5,214 bases of DNA from Clostridia bacterium (GCA_017380475.1 JAFODX010000012.1:1-5214); one strand, 5' to 3'. Shown: positions 1 to 5,214, numbered from the stretch's first letter. Notes: generated by a model not told the origin, from the letters alone. Made by a program: numbers and translations.

Positions 1-389
1 AGTGTGACATAGTCCTTCTTTACGTAACCTGCCTCACCGTCTACTACTACCTTATACCAATCTTCGGTACTTTCAAGAACCTCTAAGTTTTCGGCTCCAC
101 TCATTGTTCCTATAGTTTGTGCTTCGTCACTCGGTGAAGTTTTCAACTCTGTAGTACCGGTAACTTTAGCATATCCTGCTGTTAAAGAACTCTTTTCAGC
201 TATCGCCTGCTTTGTTGTCTCGTCTTCAACCCCCTGAGCATCAACAGTTATTGTCTCTGTTGAGTTTCCGGTGATAAGATTAGTGTCATGCATAGGCTGA
301 GCAGACATACCCGACACCTGAAAAAAGCTAAGCGTTCCTACCATTGCAACAGAACCTATCGCCATGATAGTGTGCTTTAAATTTCTCAT
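1..389 (-). CDS. Secreted SH3-domain (SH3b) protein, N-terminal part, cut by window edge
   Basis: The first 129 residues are visible; the 3' end lies beyond position 1. The N-terminus is a Sec signal peptide: MRNLKH carries the positive charge, residues 8-28 are hydrophobic, and a likely signal peptidase I site follows M-S-A (residues 28-30). A Thr/Glu-rich linker of about 40 residues (35-72) follows. Residues 73-128 fit a bacterial SH3 fold, starting Y-A-K-V-T and containing L-K-T-S-P-S, I-G-T-M-S-G, W-Y-K-V-V-V and G-Y-V-K-K-D-Y-V. Such domains bind peptidoglycan or serve as targeting modules, often ahead of an NlpC/P60 or amidase domain. No catalytic domain is visible, so a wall hydrolase is only an inference. 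The ATG at 389 was chosen because AAGGAGG (401-407) lies 11 bases upstream and the alternative Met9 would remove the charged n-region. It is a single gene behind its own strong promoter. Confidence 0.85.
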   Translation of the reverse strand, partial: MRNLKHTIMAIGSVAMVGTLSFFQVSGMSAQPMHDTNLITGNSTETITVDAQGVEDETTKQAIAEKSSLTAGYAKVTGTTELKTSPSDEAQTIGTMSGAENLEVLESTEDWYKVVVDGEAGYVKKDYVT

Positions 390-412
390 TTTAAAATAAA
401 CCTCCTTGTAAT

Positions 413-424
413 TTTTCCGGAAAA
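413..424. promoter_or_regulatory. 12-bp perfect palindrome TTTTCCGGAAAA in the SH3-gene leader
   Basis: TTTTCCGGAAAA is perfectly self-complementary and sits between the start site and the ribosome binding site of the SH3-domain gene. With no loop it would make a poor RNA hairpin, so a site for a dimeric DNA-binding protein is the more natural reading. It may be chance in such AT-rich DNA, though the CCGG core stands out there. Confidence 0.3.
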
Positions 425-430
425 TATTTG

Positions 431-470
431 TGTTACGAAATTTGCACAAATGTTACCGAATTATTACAAA
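431..470. repeat. Two tandem 20-bp imperfect repeats in the SH3-gene leader (WalR-box-like)
   Basis: Positions 431-450 and 451-470 align without gaps at 15 of 20 bases. Each begins with TGTTAC and carries a second half-site 11 bases on (TTGCAC at 442, TATTAC at 462). The layout TGTTAC-N5-TATTAC at 451-467 is one base short of the WalR/YycF consensus TGTWAH-N5-TGTWAH; the first copy is a weaker match. The pair covers roughly the start site to +38 of the minus-strand transcript, where bound protein would tend to block transcription. The repeat is seen directly; its use by a WalR-like regulator is inference. Confidence 0.5.
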
Positions 471-474
471 GCCT

Positions 475-503
475 ATTATACACCCTTTTATTTTACTTGT
501 CAA
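475..503 (-). promoter_or_regulatory. Perfect consensus sigma-A promoter of the SH3-domain gene
   Basis: Read on the minus strand, TTGACA (498-503) and TATAAT (475-480) are separated by exactly 17 bases, so both hexamers and the spacer are ideal. Transcription should begin near 468, giving a leader of about 79 bases before the ATG at 389. A/T tracts lie directly upstream and could act as an UP element. A promoter this strong suggests either high constitutive expression or repression by a bound factor, and the repeats around it offer candidate sites. Confidence 0.85.
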
Positions 504-506
504 CCC

Positions 507-564
507 TTTTTTGCAAATTTTTTTCAATTTTTGCAACATTATTGCAATTTTAGTGAAATATTTC
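507..564. promoter_or_regulatory. A/T-tract region with three TTGCAA palindromes upstream of the SH3-gene promoter
   Basis: Directly upstream of the minus-strand -35 box lie long T and A runs and three copies of the palindrome TTGCAA at 511, 531 and 542. The spacings of 20 and 11 bp are close to two turns and one turn of the helix, so the copies face the same side. The palindrome GAAATATTTC follows at 555-564. On the minus strand the tracts are positioned as an UP element. No convincing ORF was found in 390-623, and no strong terminator for the minus-strand gene ending at 624: only a weak stem CCT/AGG at 609-619, whose T run follows it on the plus strand. Confidence 0.4.
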
Positions 565-623
565 GTAATATTTGTGTAACATTTACTGTAAAATGAGTGT
601 TTTTCGGTCCTTTAAGAGGTTTT

Positions 624-1964
624 TTAAAGTGTTCTTAAATGCTTTGGATAGTGATTTTTTACAATTCCGTTACTTCCTTTGCCCCATCCGACAATGTATT
701 TTTCTGTTTTTATTACACACCATCCCGAAACGTCTGATGAAAGCGTTTCACCGTGCATATATTTTTTAATATCCTCTGAATTCTGCAGAGTTTCTACCTT
801 ATTAATATATACATCTTCATCAAAAGCATGGGAAAGTGCGTGCGACGGTTCAAAACGATTACGTTTTACCTCACCAAGATGTAATCCGCATCGCAGGACT
901 TTTAATTTGTCTATATCAACGTATTGGGGCAACATATATAAATTGTCACCGAAAAGAACAAACTCACCGTCAAGATGTACTTTAAGTGCCGATTTTTCAA
1001 ATTCATAATACAGTCTTACGGCAGTTTCAAGCGTCGTATCTTTTCTTTTGTTCTGTTTTTTTACAAACTCTGTAGCTGTTTCATTTTCTTCCGTCCTGCG
1101 CAGAAGTGCAGTAAAATGCCCCTCTCCCTTATTCTTATGAGGAAAAACTCTTCGGCAGTTTTCCATTCCGTCACCAATTCCCTGCGAAAGCATATCAAGT
1201 CCGGGAATCGGACAAAGCTCCATATTGTATTTTTCCATCATATGTTTTACCACTGCTTCATTCTCGTCATACGAGAAAGTACAGGTAGAATACATTATAT
1301 AGCCTCCGCATTTAAGCATTTTATATGCATCATCAAGAATATTCTTCTGTCTTACCGCACAAGAAAGCGTATGGTTCACGCTCCATTCGTCCACCGCCTG
1401 CGGTTCTTTTCTGAACATTCCCTCACCTGAACACGGTGCGTCGACAATTATGCCGTCAAAAAAACCCTGGAATTTTTCAGCAAGATGCGATGGGGTTTCG
1501 TTTGTTACAATTGTGTTCGTAAGTCCCATTCTTTCAACATTTTCAGAAAGGATTGCGGCACGTTTTGGTATTATTTCATTTGCAACAAGAAGTCCCTTGT
1601 TTTTCATTCTTGTACCGATATGCGTTGTTTTACCTCCGGGTGCGGCACACAAATCAAGAACTTTCGCATCATCGCAAAGCGGAAGCACTTCCGCAACGCA
1701 CATTGCCGACGGCTCCTGAAAATATATCACACCTGCTGCGTGATACGGGTGGTTTCCTGATACTGTACCGTCTTTTACATAGTATCCGTCAGGACACCAT
1801 AAAACTTTTTCACTGTCCGAAAAAAGTTTGGGCAAAGTATCACATTTAAGTTTATTTATGCGTACACCACGGTTAATCTGTGTATCATATGATTTAATAA
1901 AATCATCATATTCTCCGCCTACGAGTTCACGCATACGCTCACAAAAATCTATCGGTAAGTTCAT
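624..1964 (-). CDS. rsmF: RsmB/NOP-family 5-methylcytosine RNA methyltransferase (RsmF-like)
   Basis: A complete 446-residue SAM-dependent enzyme that probably methylates C5 of a cytosine in 16S rRNA. The N-terminal segment (1-95) ends in the family element H-P-Y-H-A-A-G and Q-E-P-S-A-M. The Rossmann domain follows: SAM-binding V-L-D-L-C-A-A-P-G-G-K (102-112), motif IV D-A-P-C-S-G-E-G-M-F-R-K (175-186, Cys178) and S-T-C-T-F (226-230, Cys228). In this family the TC cysteine is the nucleophile and the PC cysteine aids product release. The C-terminus ends in a PUA-like module with V-G-W-G-K-G and K-N-H-Y-P-K-H-L-R, typical of RsmF/YebU proteins. The start at 1964 is preferred over an in-frame ATG at 1994 because AGGAG (1972-1976) lies 7 bases upstream; 1994 would fall at the predicted transcription start. 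The target base is unknown: homologues modify C1400, C1404 or C1407, so the symbol marks the family only. Confidence 0.9.
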   Translation of the reverse strand: MNLPIDFCERMRELVGGEYDDFIKSYDTQINRGVRINKLKCDTLPKLFSDSEKVLWCPDGYYVKDGTVSGNHPYHAAGVIYFQEPSAMCVAEVLPLCDDAKVLDLCAAPGGKTTHIGTRMKNKGLLVANEIIPKRAAILSENVERMGLTNTIVTNETPSHLAEKFQGFFDGIIVDAPCSGEGMFRKEPQAVDEWSVNHTLSCAVRQKNILDDAYKMLKCGGYIMYSTCTFSYDENEAVVKHMMEKYNMELCPIPGLDMLSQGIGDGMENCRRVFPHKNKGEGHFTALLRRTEENETATEFVKKQNKRKDTTLETAVRLYYEFEKSALKVHLDGEFVLFGDNLYMLPQYVDIDKLKVLRCGLHLGEVKRNRFEPSHALSHAFDEDVYINKVETLQNSEDIKKYMHGETLSSDVSGWCVIKTEKYIVGWGKGSNGIVKNHYPKHLRTL

Positions 1965-1998
1965 ATTAAAACTCCTAACCTTAATAACTAACAACTAC

Positions 1999-2027
1999 AT
2001 TATACACCAACACCGTGTTTTTTTCAA
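1999..2027 (-). promoter_or_regulatory. Sigma-A promoter of the RsmF-like gene
   Basis: On the minus strand TTGAAA (2022-2027) and TATAAT (1999-2004) are 17 bases apart: five of six and six of six to consensus. Transcription should begin near 1992, leaving a leader of about 28 bases that contains AGGAG before the ATG at 1964. It lies back to back with the tRNA promoter, with about 30 bp between the two -35 boxes. Confidence 0.75.
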
Positions 2028-2056
2028 TCTTTTTGCAGTAAAATCATAAAAAAGGG

Positions 2057-2088
2057 TTGACTTTTTATCCATTGTGTGATATTATAAT
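2057..2088 (+). promoter_or_regulatory. Promoter of tRNA-Leu
   Basis: TTGACT (2057-2062) is followed after 17 bases by TATTAT (2080-2085); an overlapping perfect TATAAT at 2083-2088 would need a long 20-base spacer. Either choice puts the start near 2092-2096, only a few bases ahead of the mature tRNA 5' end at 2102. The -35 context AAAAAAGGGTTGAC (2048-2061) is identical to that of the SH3-gene promoter. Confidence 0.7.
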
Positions 2089-2101
2089 TAGCGTTGTAAA
2101 T

Positions 2102-2188
2102 GCCGATGTGGTGGAATTGGCAGACGCGCCGGACTCAAAATCCGGTGGAGTAAAATCCGTATCGGTTCGACCCCGATCATCGGCACCA
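2102..2188 (+). tRNA. tRNA-Leu (anticodon CAA)
   Basis: An 87-base class II tRNA with the CCA end encoded. The acceptor stem GCCGATG (2102-2108) pairs with CATCGGC (2178-2184), followed by discriminator A and CCA. The anticodon stem CCGGA/TCCGG (2129-2133, 2141-2145) closes the loop CTCAAAA, giving anticodon CAA at 2136-2138, which reads UUG. The long variable arm (2146-2160) has a GGA/TCC stem, as expected for leucine. The T arm ATCGG-TTCGACC-CCGAT (2161-2177) is perfect. It stands alone, with its own promoter and terminator. Confidence 0.97.
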
Positions 2189-2190
2189 TC

Positions 2191-2218
2191 AAAAACCTGC
2201 TCATTGAGCAGGTTTTTT
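2191..2218 (+). terminator. Intrinsic terminator of tRNA-Leu
   Basis: AAAAACCTGCTC (2191-2202) pairs with GAGCAGGTTTTT (2206-2217) around an ATT loop, forming a 12-bp stem whose GC-rich part is followed by six T. It begins two bases after the tRNA CCA, so it ends the tRNA unit and insulates the downstream hslO operon. The A run on the left gives the minus strand a short T tract too, but no minus-strand gene needs it. Confidence 0.92.
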
Positions 2219-2229
2219 AATTCTTTTTA

Positions 2230-2258
2230 TAGACAATCAGATGAAATTGTGTTATACT
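2230..2258 (+). promoter_or_regulatory. Promoter of the hslO-glycosyltransferase operon
   Basis: TAGACA (2230-2235) and TATACT (2253-2258) are 17 bases apart, each one base from consensus, and TG at 2250-2251 makes an extended -10. Initiation near 2265 would leave a leader of only about 15 bases, just enough for the GGAGG at 2269-2273. It lies directly after the tRNA terminator. No other promoter was noted before the following two genes. Confidence 0.65.
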
Positions 2259-2279
2259 ATCGGTATATGGAGGATTATT

Positions 2280-3173
2280 ATGGATAAACTTATTCGAGGC
2301 AACAGCACGGACGGAGCTATCCGTGTCTTTACAGCCATTACTACAGATACAATAAATGAAGCGCACAGAATACACAATACGTCTGCGACAGCATCTGCAG
2401 CACTTGGCAGACTGCTTACAGCAGGTGCGATATTGGGCGGTGCACAGTTAAAAAGCGAGACAGACTCGCTCACTCTTCAGATAAACGGCGACGGACCGCT
2501 CGGTGTGATGACGGTTGTGGCAAACGCAAGCTCTGAGGTTCGTGGCTATGTCGAAAACCCGACAGCAGACCTGCCTGCAAACAGCCGTGGAAAGCTTGAT
2601 GTGTCGGGAGTTATCGGCAAAGGTTTTCTGAGTGTCATCCGTGACCTCGACCTTAAAGAGCCGTATATCGGCAGAACTCCGCTTATAAGCGGTGAGATTG
2701 CCGAGGATTTAACCTATTACTACGCAAAGAGCGAGCAGATACCAACAGCTATTGCACTGGGGGTGTTGGTTGATACCGACCTTTCAATAAAGGCAGCAGG
2801 CGGATATATGATTCAGCTTATGCCTGAAGCAACCGACGAGGTCGCAGACAGGCTGACAGAAATAATTGAAAACCTGCCACCTGTTACGGATATGATTGTA
2901 AACGGGATGAGTGCAGAGGACATAGCCTTCGCCGTAACCGACGGATTTGATATGTTACTTGAGCTCAACGCACCCGCACCGCAATACAAGTGCAACTGCT
3001 CACGTAAGAGAATGGAGCGTGCACTCATATCACTCGGCAAAAAAGAGATTTCTGATATAATAGAAGAACAGGGCGAAGCTGAAATGACCTGTCGTTTCTG
3101 CGACAATATCTATAATTTCAGCAAAGACGAGCTGACAAAGCTGATGGACTCAGCAAAAGGAGAAGTAAAATGA
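2280..3173 (+). CDS. hslO: Hsp33 redox-regulated holdase chaperone
   Basis: The 297-residue product is close to the usual Hsp33 length. Hsp33 is a cytosolic chaperone that is inactive when reduced and zinc-bound; oxidation of its cysteines unfolds the C-terminus and exposes surfaces that hold unfolding proteins during oxidative stress. The N-terminus D-K-L-I-R-G and the segments A-L-G-R-L-L-T-A-G-A-I-L and I-N-G-D-G-P-L-G are typical of its core. The four zinc-ligand cysteines are all present: Cys238 and Cys240 (C-N-C), then Cys271 and Cys274 (C-R-F-C), fitting C-x-C-x(n)-C-x-x-C. The start at 2280 has GGAGG (2269-2273) 6 bases upstream; an in-frame ATG at 2241 lies before the predicted transcription start and was set aside. 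It is the first gene of an operon, and its stop overlaps the next start (ATGA, 3170-3173). Confidence 0.97.
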   Translation: MDKLIRGNSTDGAIRVFTAITTDTINEAHRIHNTSATASAALGRLLTAGAILGGAQLKSETDSLTLQINGDGPLGVMTVVANASSEVRGYVENPTADLPANSRGKLDVSGVIGKGFLSVIRDLDLKEPYIGRTPLISGEIAEDLTYYYAKSEQIPTAIALGVLVDTDLSIKAAGGYMIQLMPEATDEVADRLTEIIENLPPVTDMIVNGMSAEDIAFAVTDGFDMLLELNAPAPQYKCNCSRKRMERALISLGKKEISDIIEEQGEAEMTCRFCDNIYNFSKDELTKLMDSAKGEVK

Positions 3174-4129
3174 AATCTGTAAACGCATATATCGTACTCC
3201 CCTGCTACAATGAGGAGGAGGTTCTGCCCGAAACGCTAAAACGTATGCTTGAACTTTTCGGAAAAATGAGAGAAGAAAATCTTATTTCCACATCAAGCCG
3301 TATCGTTTTCGTTGATGACGGGTCAAAGGACAGAACATGGGAGCTTATTTCAGGATTCGAAAAAGAATATACAGAAGTATGCGGAATAAAGCTTGCACAT
3401 AACGCAGGACACCAGAACGCACTCTACGGCGGACTTATGACAGTAAAGGACTTGTGCGACTGTGCAATTTCCATTGATGCAGACCTGCAGGATGATATAA
3501 ACGTCATTCCGGATATGATACGAAAATTCCGTGACGAGGACTGTCAGGTTGTCTACGGTGTACGTAACAAACGTGACACTGACACTGCATTCAAGCGTAT
3601 CACTGCACTCGGTTTTTATAAGCTTATGAAGGTTATGGGTGTTAATATGGTCTATAACCACGCTGACTACCGTCTGATGAGCAGAGATGCTCTTAACGCA
3701 CTCTCACAGTTTGAGGAGCGTAACCTGTTTTTGCGTGGTATTGTTCCGCTTATCGGATATAAATCAGATAATGTATATTACGACCGCAACGAGCGTTTTG
3801 CAGGCGAGTCAAAATATCCACTTAAGAAAATGCTTTCTTTTGCATTTGACGGAATAACCTCATTTTCAATTAACCCAATCCGTATGATTTCAACACTCGG
3901 TGTTATTGCCTGCATTTTTGCAGTTGCAATGGCGATATATGCAATCGTACAGAAAATTATGGGTCACACCGACGCCGGCTGGGCATCAATAATGTGTTCA
4001 ATATGGTTTATTGGCGGACTTCAGCTTCTGGGTACAGGTCTTATCGGCGAATACATCGGCAAGACATACAAGGAAGTGAAACGCAGACCACGTTATATAA
4101 TAGAAAAATTCATAGGTGATGGAAAATGA
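3170..4129 (+). CDS. GT2 polyprenyl-phosphate glycosyltransferase (GtrB/YkcC/DPM1-like)
   Basis: A complete 319-residue membrane glycosyltransferase that probably transfers a sugar from a UDP- or GDP-donor to undecaprenyl phosphate on the cytoplasmic face. The GT-A domain starts with V-L-P-C-Y-N-E-E-E (9-17), then V-D-D-G-S-K-D (48-54), A-H-N-A-G-H-Q-N-A (76-84), and the metal- and donor-binding D-A-D-L-Q-D-D (103-109). R-F-A-G-E-S-K-Y (209-216) is the conserved element ahead of the membrane part. Two membrane helices follow (about 239-260 and 271-293), then G-E-Y-I-G-K-T-Y-K-E-V-K-R-R-P-R-Y (293-309), the C-terminal signature of the GtrB/CsbB/YkcC group. Its ATG overlaps the hslO stop, with GGAG about 7 bases upstream, and its own stop overlaps the next gene the same way. 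The sugar (glucose, mannose, GlcNAc or other) cannot be read from sequence. Confidence 0.92.
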   Translation: MKSVNAYIVLPCYNEEEVLPETLKRMLELFGKMREENLISTSSRIVFVDDGSKDRTWELISGFEKEYTEVCGIKLAHNAGHQNALYGGLMTVKDLCDCAISIDADLQDDINVIPDMIRKFRDEDCQVVYGVRNKRDTDTAFKRITALGFYKLMKVMGVNMVYNHADYRLMSRDALNALSQFEERNLFLRGIVPLIGYKSDNVYYDRNERFAGESKYPLKKMLSFAFDGITSFSINPIRMISTLGVIACIFAVAMAIYAIVQKIMGHTDAGWASIMCSIWFIGGLQLLGTGLIGEYIGKTYKEVKRRPRYIIEKFIGDGK

Positions 4130-5214
4130 TTTCTGTAAATATAATTTCAGGTATTATAATAATCGGTGCAATACTTGCCATTGCATTGCGTGTTCTGGCA
4201 TTTTCGGGATTACCTTTAAAAAAGAACAGTGTCCTTGACCCACTGCTCGCAAAAAAAATCCAACAGCAAAGCTTCACGGCAACAAACCGTGAAACATTTG
4301 CTGTTTTCGGCATATCACTGCTTTTCAGAATCGCAGTTTTTATCATTTCGATTTTCGCAATCTTCCTGTTGGCTGACAAAGAGTTCACTTTTTCCAACTT
4401 GTTAGACACATATATGCAATGGGATGCAAAAAACTACTTCCGTATCGCTACGGGCGGTTATTCATTTTATGTAGAAAACGGCGAGTTCCCGACACTCGCA
4501 TTCTTTCCGCTGTATCCGTGGATTATAAAAGCTATGAATATTTTCGTTCAGGATATGACCTTAAGCGGACTTATTGTTTCGTTCCTTGCATATTCAGGTG
4601 CCTGTTCGTATATGTATAAGCTGATGTCGCTTGATTACAACAAGCAGACAGCAATACGTGCAATCGTGTTTATGTCAGTTTATCCGCACGCACTGTTCTT
4701 CGGAACAATGATGAACGAAAGTATGTTGTTGTTTACTTCTATGGCAACACTTTATTACATCCGCCGTCACGACTGGGTAAAAGCAGGGGTTTTCGGTGCG
4801 TTGGCGTCAATGTCAAGACTTGCCGGAATAGTTCTGATTGTCCCCGCAGCAGTTGAATGGATTGAACATTATGAGATAATATCCCTTTTCCGAAAAAAGT
4901 CTTTTGCAAAAGTATGGCAGCTGTTTTATAAGAAGGCACTATGGATAGTACTTATGTTCCTTGGAACTTTCGTTTACCTTGCCTGCAACTATCATACAAC
5001 AGGCGAGTGGTTTAAATTCCTGGAATATCAGGAAATGTTCTGGCATAATGACACTGTTTACTGGGGTAAATCACTCTCAACTATTTTGCAATATGCAGGT
5101 AACGAAAAATCGTTCACGCTTTTTGCCATATGGCTACCCGAGCTTATATCCATAATTTTTGTTGCAACTCTGCTTATATACGGCATACGCCGTACACGCA
5201 ATTTGTATACAGCC
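4126..5214 (+). CDS. GT-C membrane glycosyltransferase related to GPI mannosyltransferase II (Gpi18/PIG-V), 3' end missing
   Basis: The frame is open for 363 codons to the window edge, so the C-terminus is absent. It is a polytopic membrane protein with hydrophobic segments near residues 5-26, 58-83, 146-166, 176-193, 199-213, 220-245, 271-290 and 333-355. After the second segment comes W-D-A-K-N-Y-F-R-I-A-T-G-G-Y (99-112) and then A-F-F-P-L-Y-P-W (125-132), the pattern of the Gpi18/PIG-V family, whose WD acid is taken as catalytic. N-E-S (197-199) and S-R-L-A-G (230-234) also recur in the group. Family enzymes add a sugar from a polyprenyl-phosphate carrier to an acceptor outside the cytoplasm. 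The upstream GT2 gene, overlapped by ATGA (4126-4129), is the obvious source of that donor. Bacteria lack GPI anchors, so the acceptor is unknown: a teichoic acid, glycolipid, capsule or protein are possibilities. The start relies on the overlap; the RBS AGGTG (4114-4118) is weak, which fits translational coupling. Confidence 0.85.
   Translation, partial: MISVNIISGIIIIGAILAIALRVLAFSGLPLKKNSVLDPLLAKKIQQQSFTATNRETFAVFGISLLFRIAVFIISIFAIFLLADKEFTFSNLLDTYMQWDAKNYFRIATGGYSFYVENGEFPTLAFFPLYPWIIKAMNIFVQDMTLSGLIVSFLAYSGACSYMYKLMSLDYNKQTAIRAIVFMSVYPHALFFGTMMNESMLLFTSMATLYYIRRHDWVKAGVFGALASMSRLAGIVLIVPAAVEWIEHYEIISLFRKKSFAKVWQLFYKKALWIVLMFLGTFVYLACNYHTTGEWFKFLEYQEMFWHNDTVYWGKSLSTILQYAGNEKSFTLFAIWLPELISIIFVATLLIYGIRRTRNLYTA

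Larger units (their letters stand above)
423..580. repeat. Direct repeat AATATTTGTGTWAC flanking the SH3-gene promoter
   Basis: AATATTTGTGTTAC at 423-436 and AATATTTGTGTAAC at 567-580 match at 13 of 14 bases in the same orientation, 144 bp apart. One copy lies in the transcribed leader and the other about 100 bp upstream of the start site, so they bracket the promoter. The second copy is followed by the near-palindrome TTTACTGTAAA (582-592). Two distant copies could be a pair of operators bridged by looping, or simply two sites for one regulator. The coordinates span both copies; only the two ends are repeated. Confidence 0.4.

Noticed and set aside
390..468. Riboswitch or structured leader upstream of the SH3-domain gene
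   Set aside because: The leader is short and AT-rich, and apart from a loopless palindrome no conserved RNA fold is recognisable.
604..626. Possible plus-strand terminator (CCTTTAAGAGG followed by six T)
   Set aside because: The stem is only about four pairs including a G-T, and no plus-strand gene ends there. It would not act as a minus-strand terminator for the RsmF-like gene.
572..769. 65-codon plus-strand ORF downstream of the SH3-gene promoter region
   Set aside because: There is no ribosome binding site, its product is a low-complexity Phe-rich chain, and most of it overlaps the 3' end of the RsmF-like gene.
679..1849. Several plus-strand ORFs of 89-151 codons opposite the RsmF-like gene
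   Set aside because: They are antisense shadows of a gene with complete family motifs, and their products (rich in Cys, Phe, Ser and His) look like no known protein.
2057..2287. 76-residue plus-strand ORF starting at 2057
   Set aside because: It is a translation through tRNA-Leu and its terminator, has no good ribosome binding site, and ends inside the hslO start region.
2813..3106. Minus-strand ORF of 97 codons inside hslO
   Set aside because: It is the antisense of the Hsp33 C-terminal and zinc-binding region, with no start signals of its own.
4110..4409. Minus-strand ORF of 99 codons at the GT2/GT-C junction
   Set aside because: It runs antisense across the ATGA overlap and the first membrane segments of the GT-C protein, which is open in the sense frame to the window edge.

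Overview
The window looks like chromosome of a Gram-positive anaerobe of the Clostridia. A Ruminococcaceae/Oscillospiraceae-like gut bacterium is my inference, not a proven assignment. The grounds are moderate GC, strong AGGAGG-type ribosome binding sites, sigma-A promoters close to TTGACA-17-TATAAT, AT-rich intergenic DNA, a tRNA gene with an encoded CCA end, and Firmicutes-type versions of Hsp33 and the RsmF-like rRNA methyltransferase. I see no insertion sequence, CRISPR array, phage gene or frameshift.

Layout. Positions 1-389 (minus strand) hold the 5' part of a secreted SH3-domain protein, cut by the window edge. Positions 390-623 are an AT-rich regulatory region with a perfect consensus promoter for that gene, surrounded by tandem, direct and palindromic repeats. 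Positions 624-1964 (minus) encode an RsmB/NOP-type m5C RNA methyltransferase (RsmF-like). Positions 1965-2101 are a divergent promoter region serving the methyltransferase on one strand and a tRNA on the other. Positions 2102-2188 (plus) are tRNA-Leu(CAA), followed directly by a strong intrinsic terminator at 2191-2218. From 2230 a new promoter drives a tightly packed plus-strand operon: hslO (Hsp33), a polyprenyl-phosphate-type GT2 glycosyltransferase, and a GT-C multi-membrane glycosyltransferase related to GPI mannosyltransferase II (Gpi18/PIG-V), which runs off the right edge.

How the genes may work together. In the plus-strand operon each gene overlaps the next by an ATGA, so translation is probably coupled. 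The GT2 enzyme probably moves a sugar from a nucleotide donor to undecaprenyl phosphate on the cytoplasmic face. The GT-C enzyme is the kind of protein that uses such a lipid-linked sugar on the outer face to decorate a wall polymer, lipid or protein. Hsp33 is a cytosolic redox-activated chaperone with no obvious mechanistic link to them. The left-hand SH3 protein is also an envelope factor, but it is a separate transcription unit.

The nearest thing to an undescribed system is the hslO-GT2-GT-C operon, whose acceptor cannot be read from sequence. The second is the repeat-rich control region of the SH3 gene. Most of the rest is ordinary housekeeping sequence.
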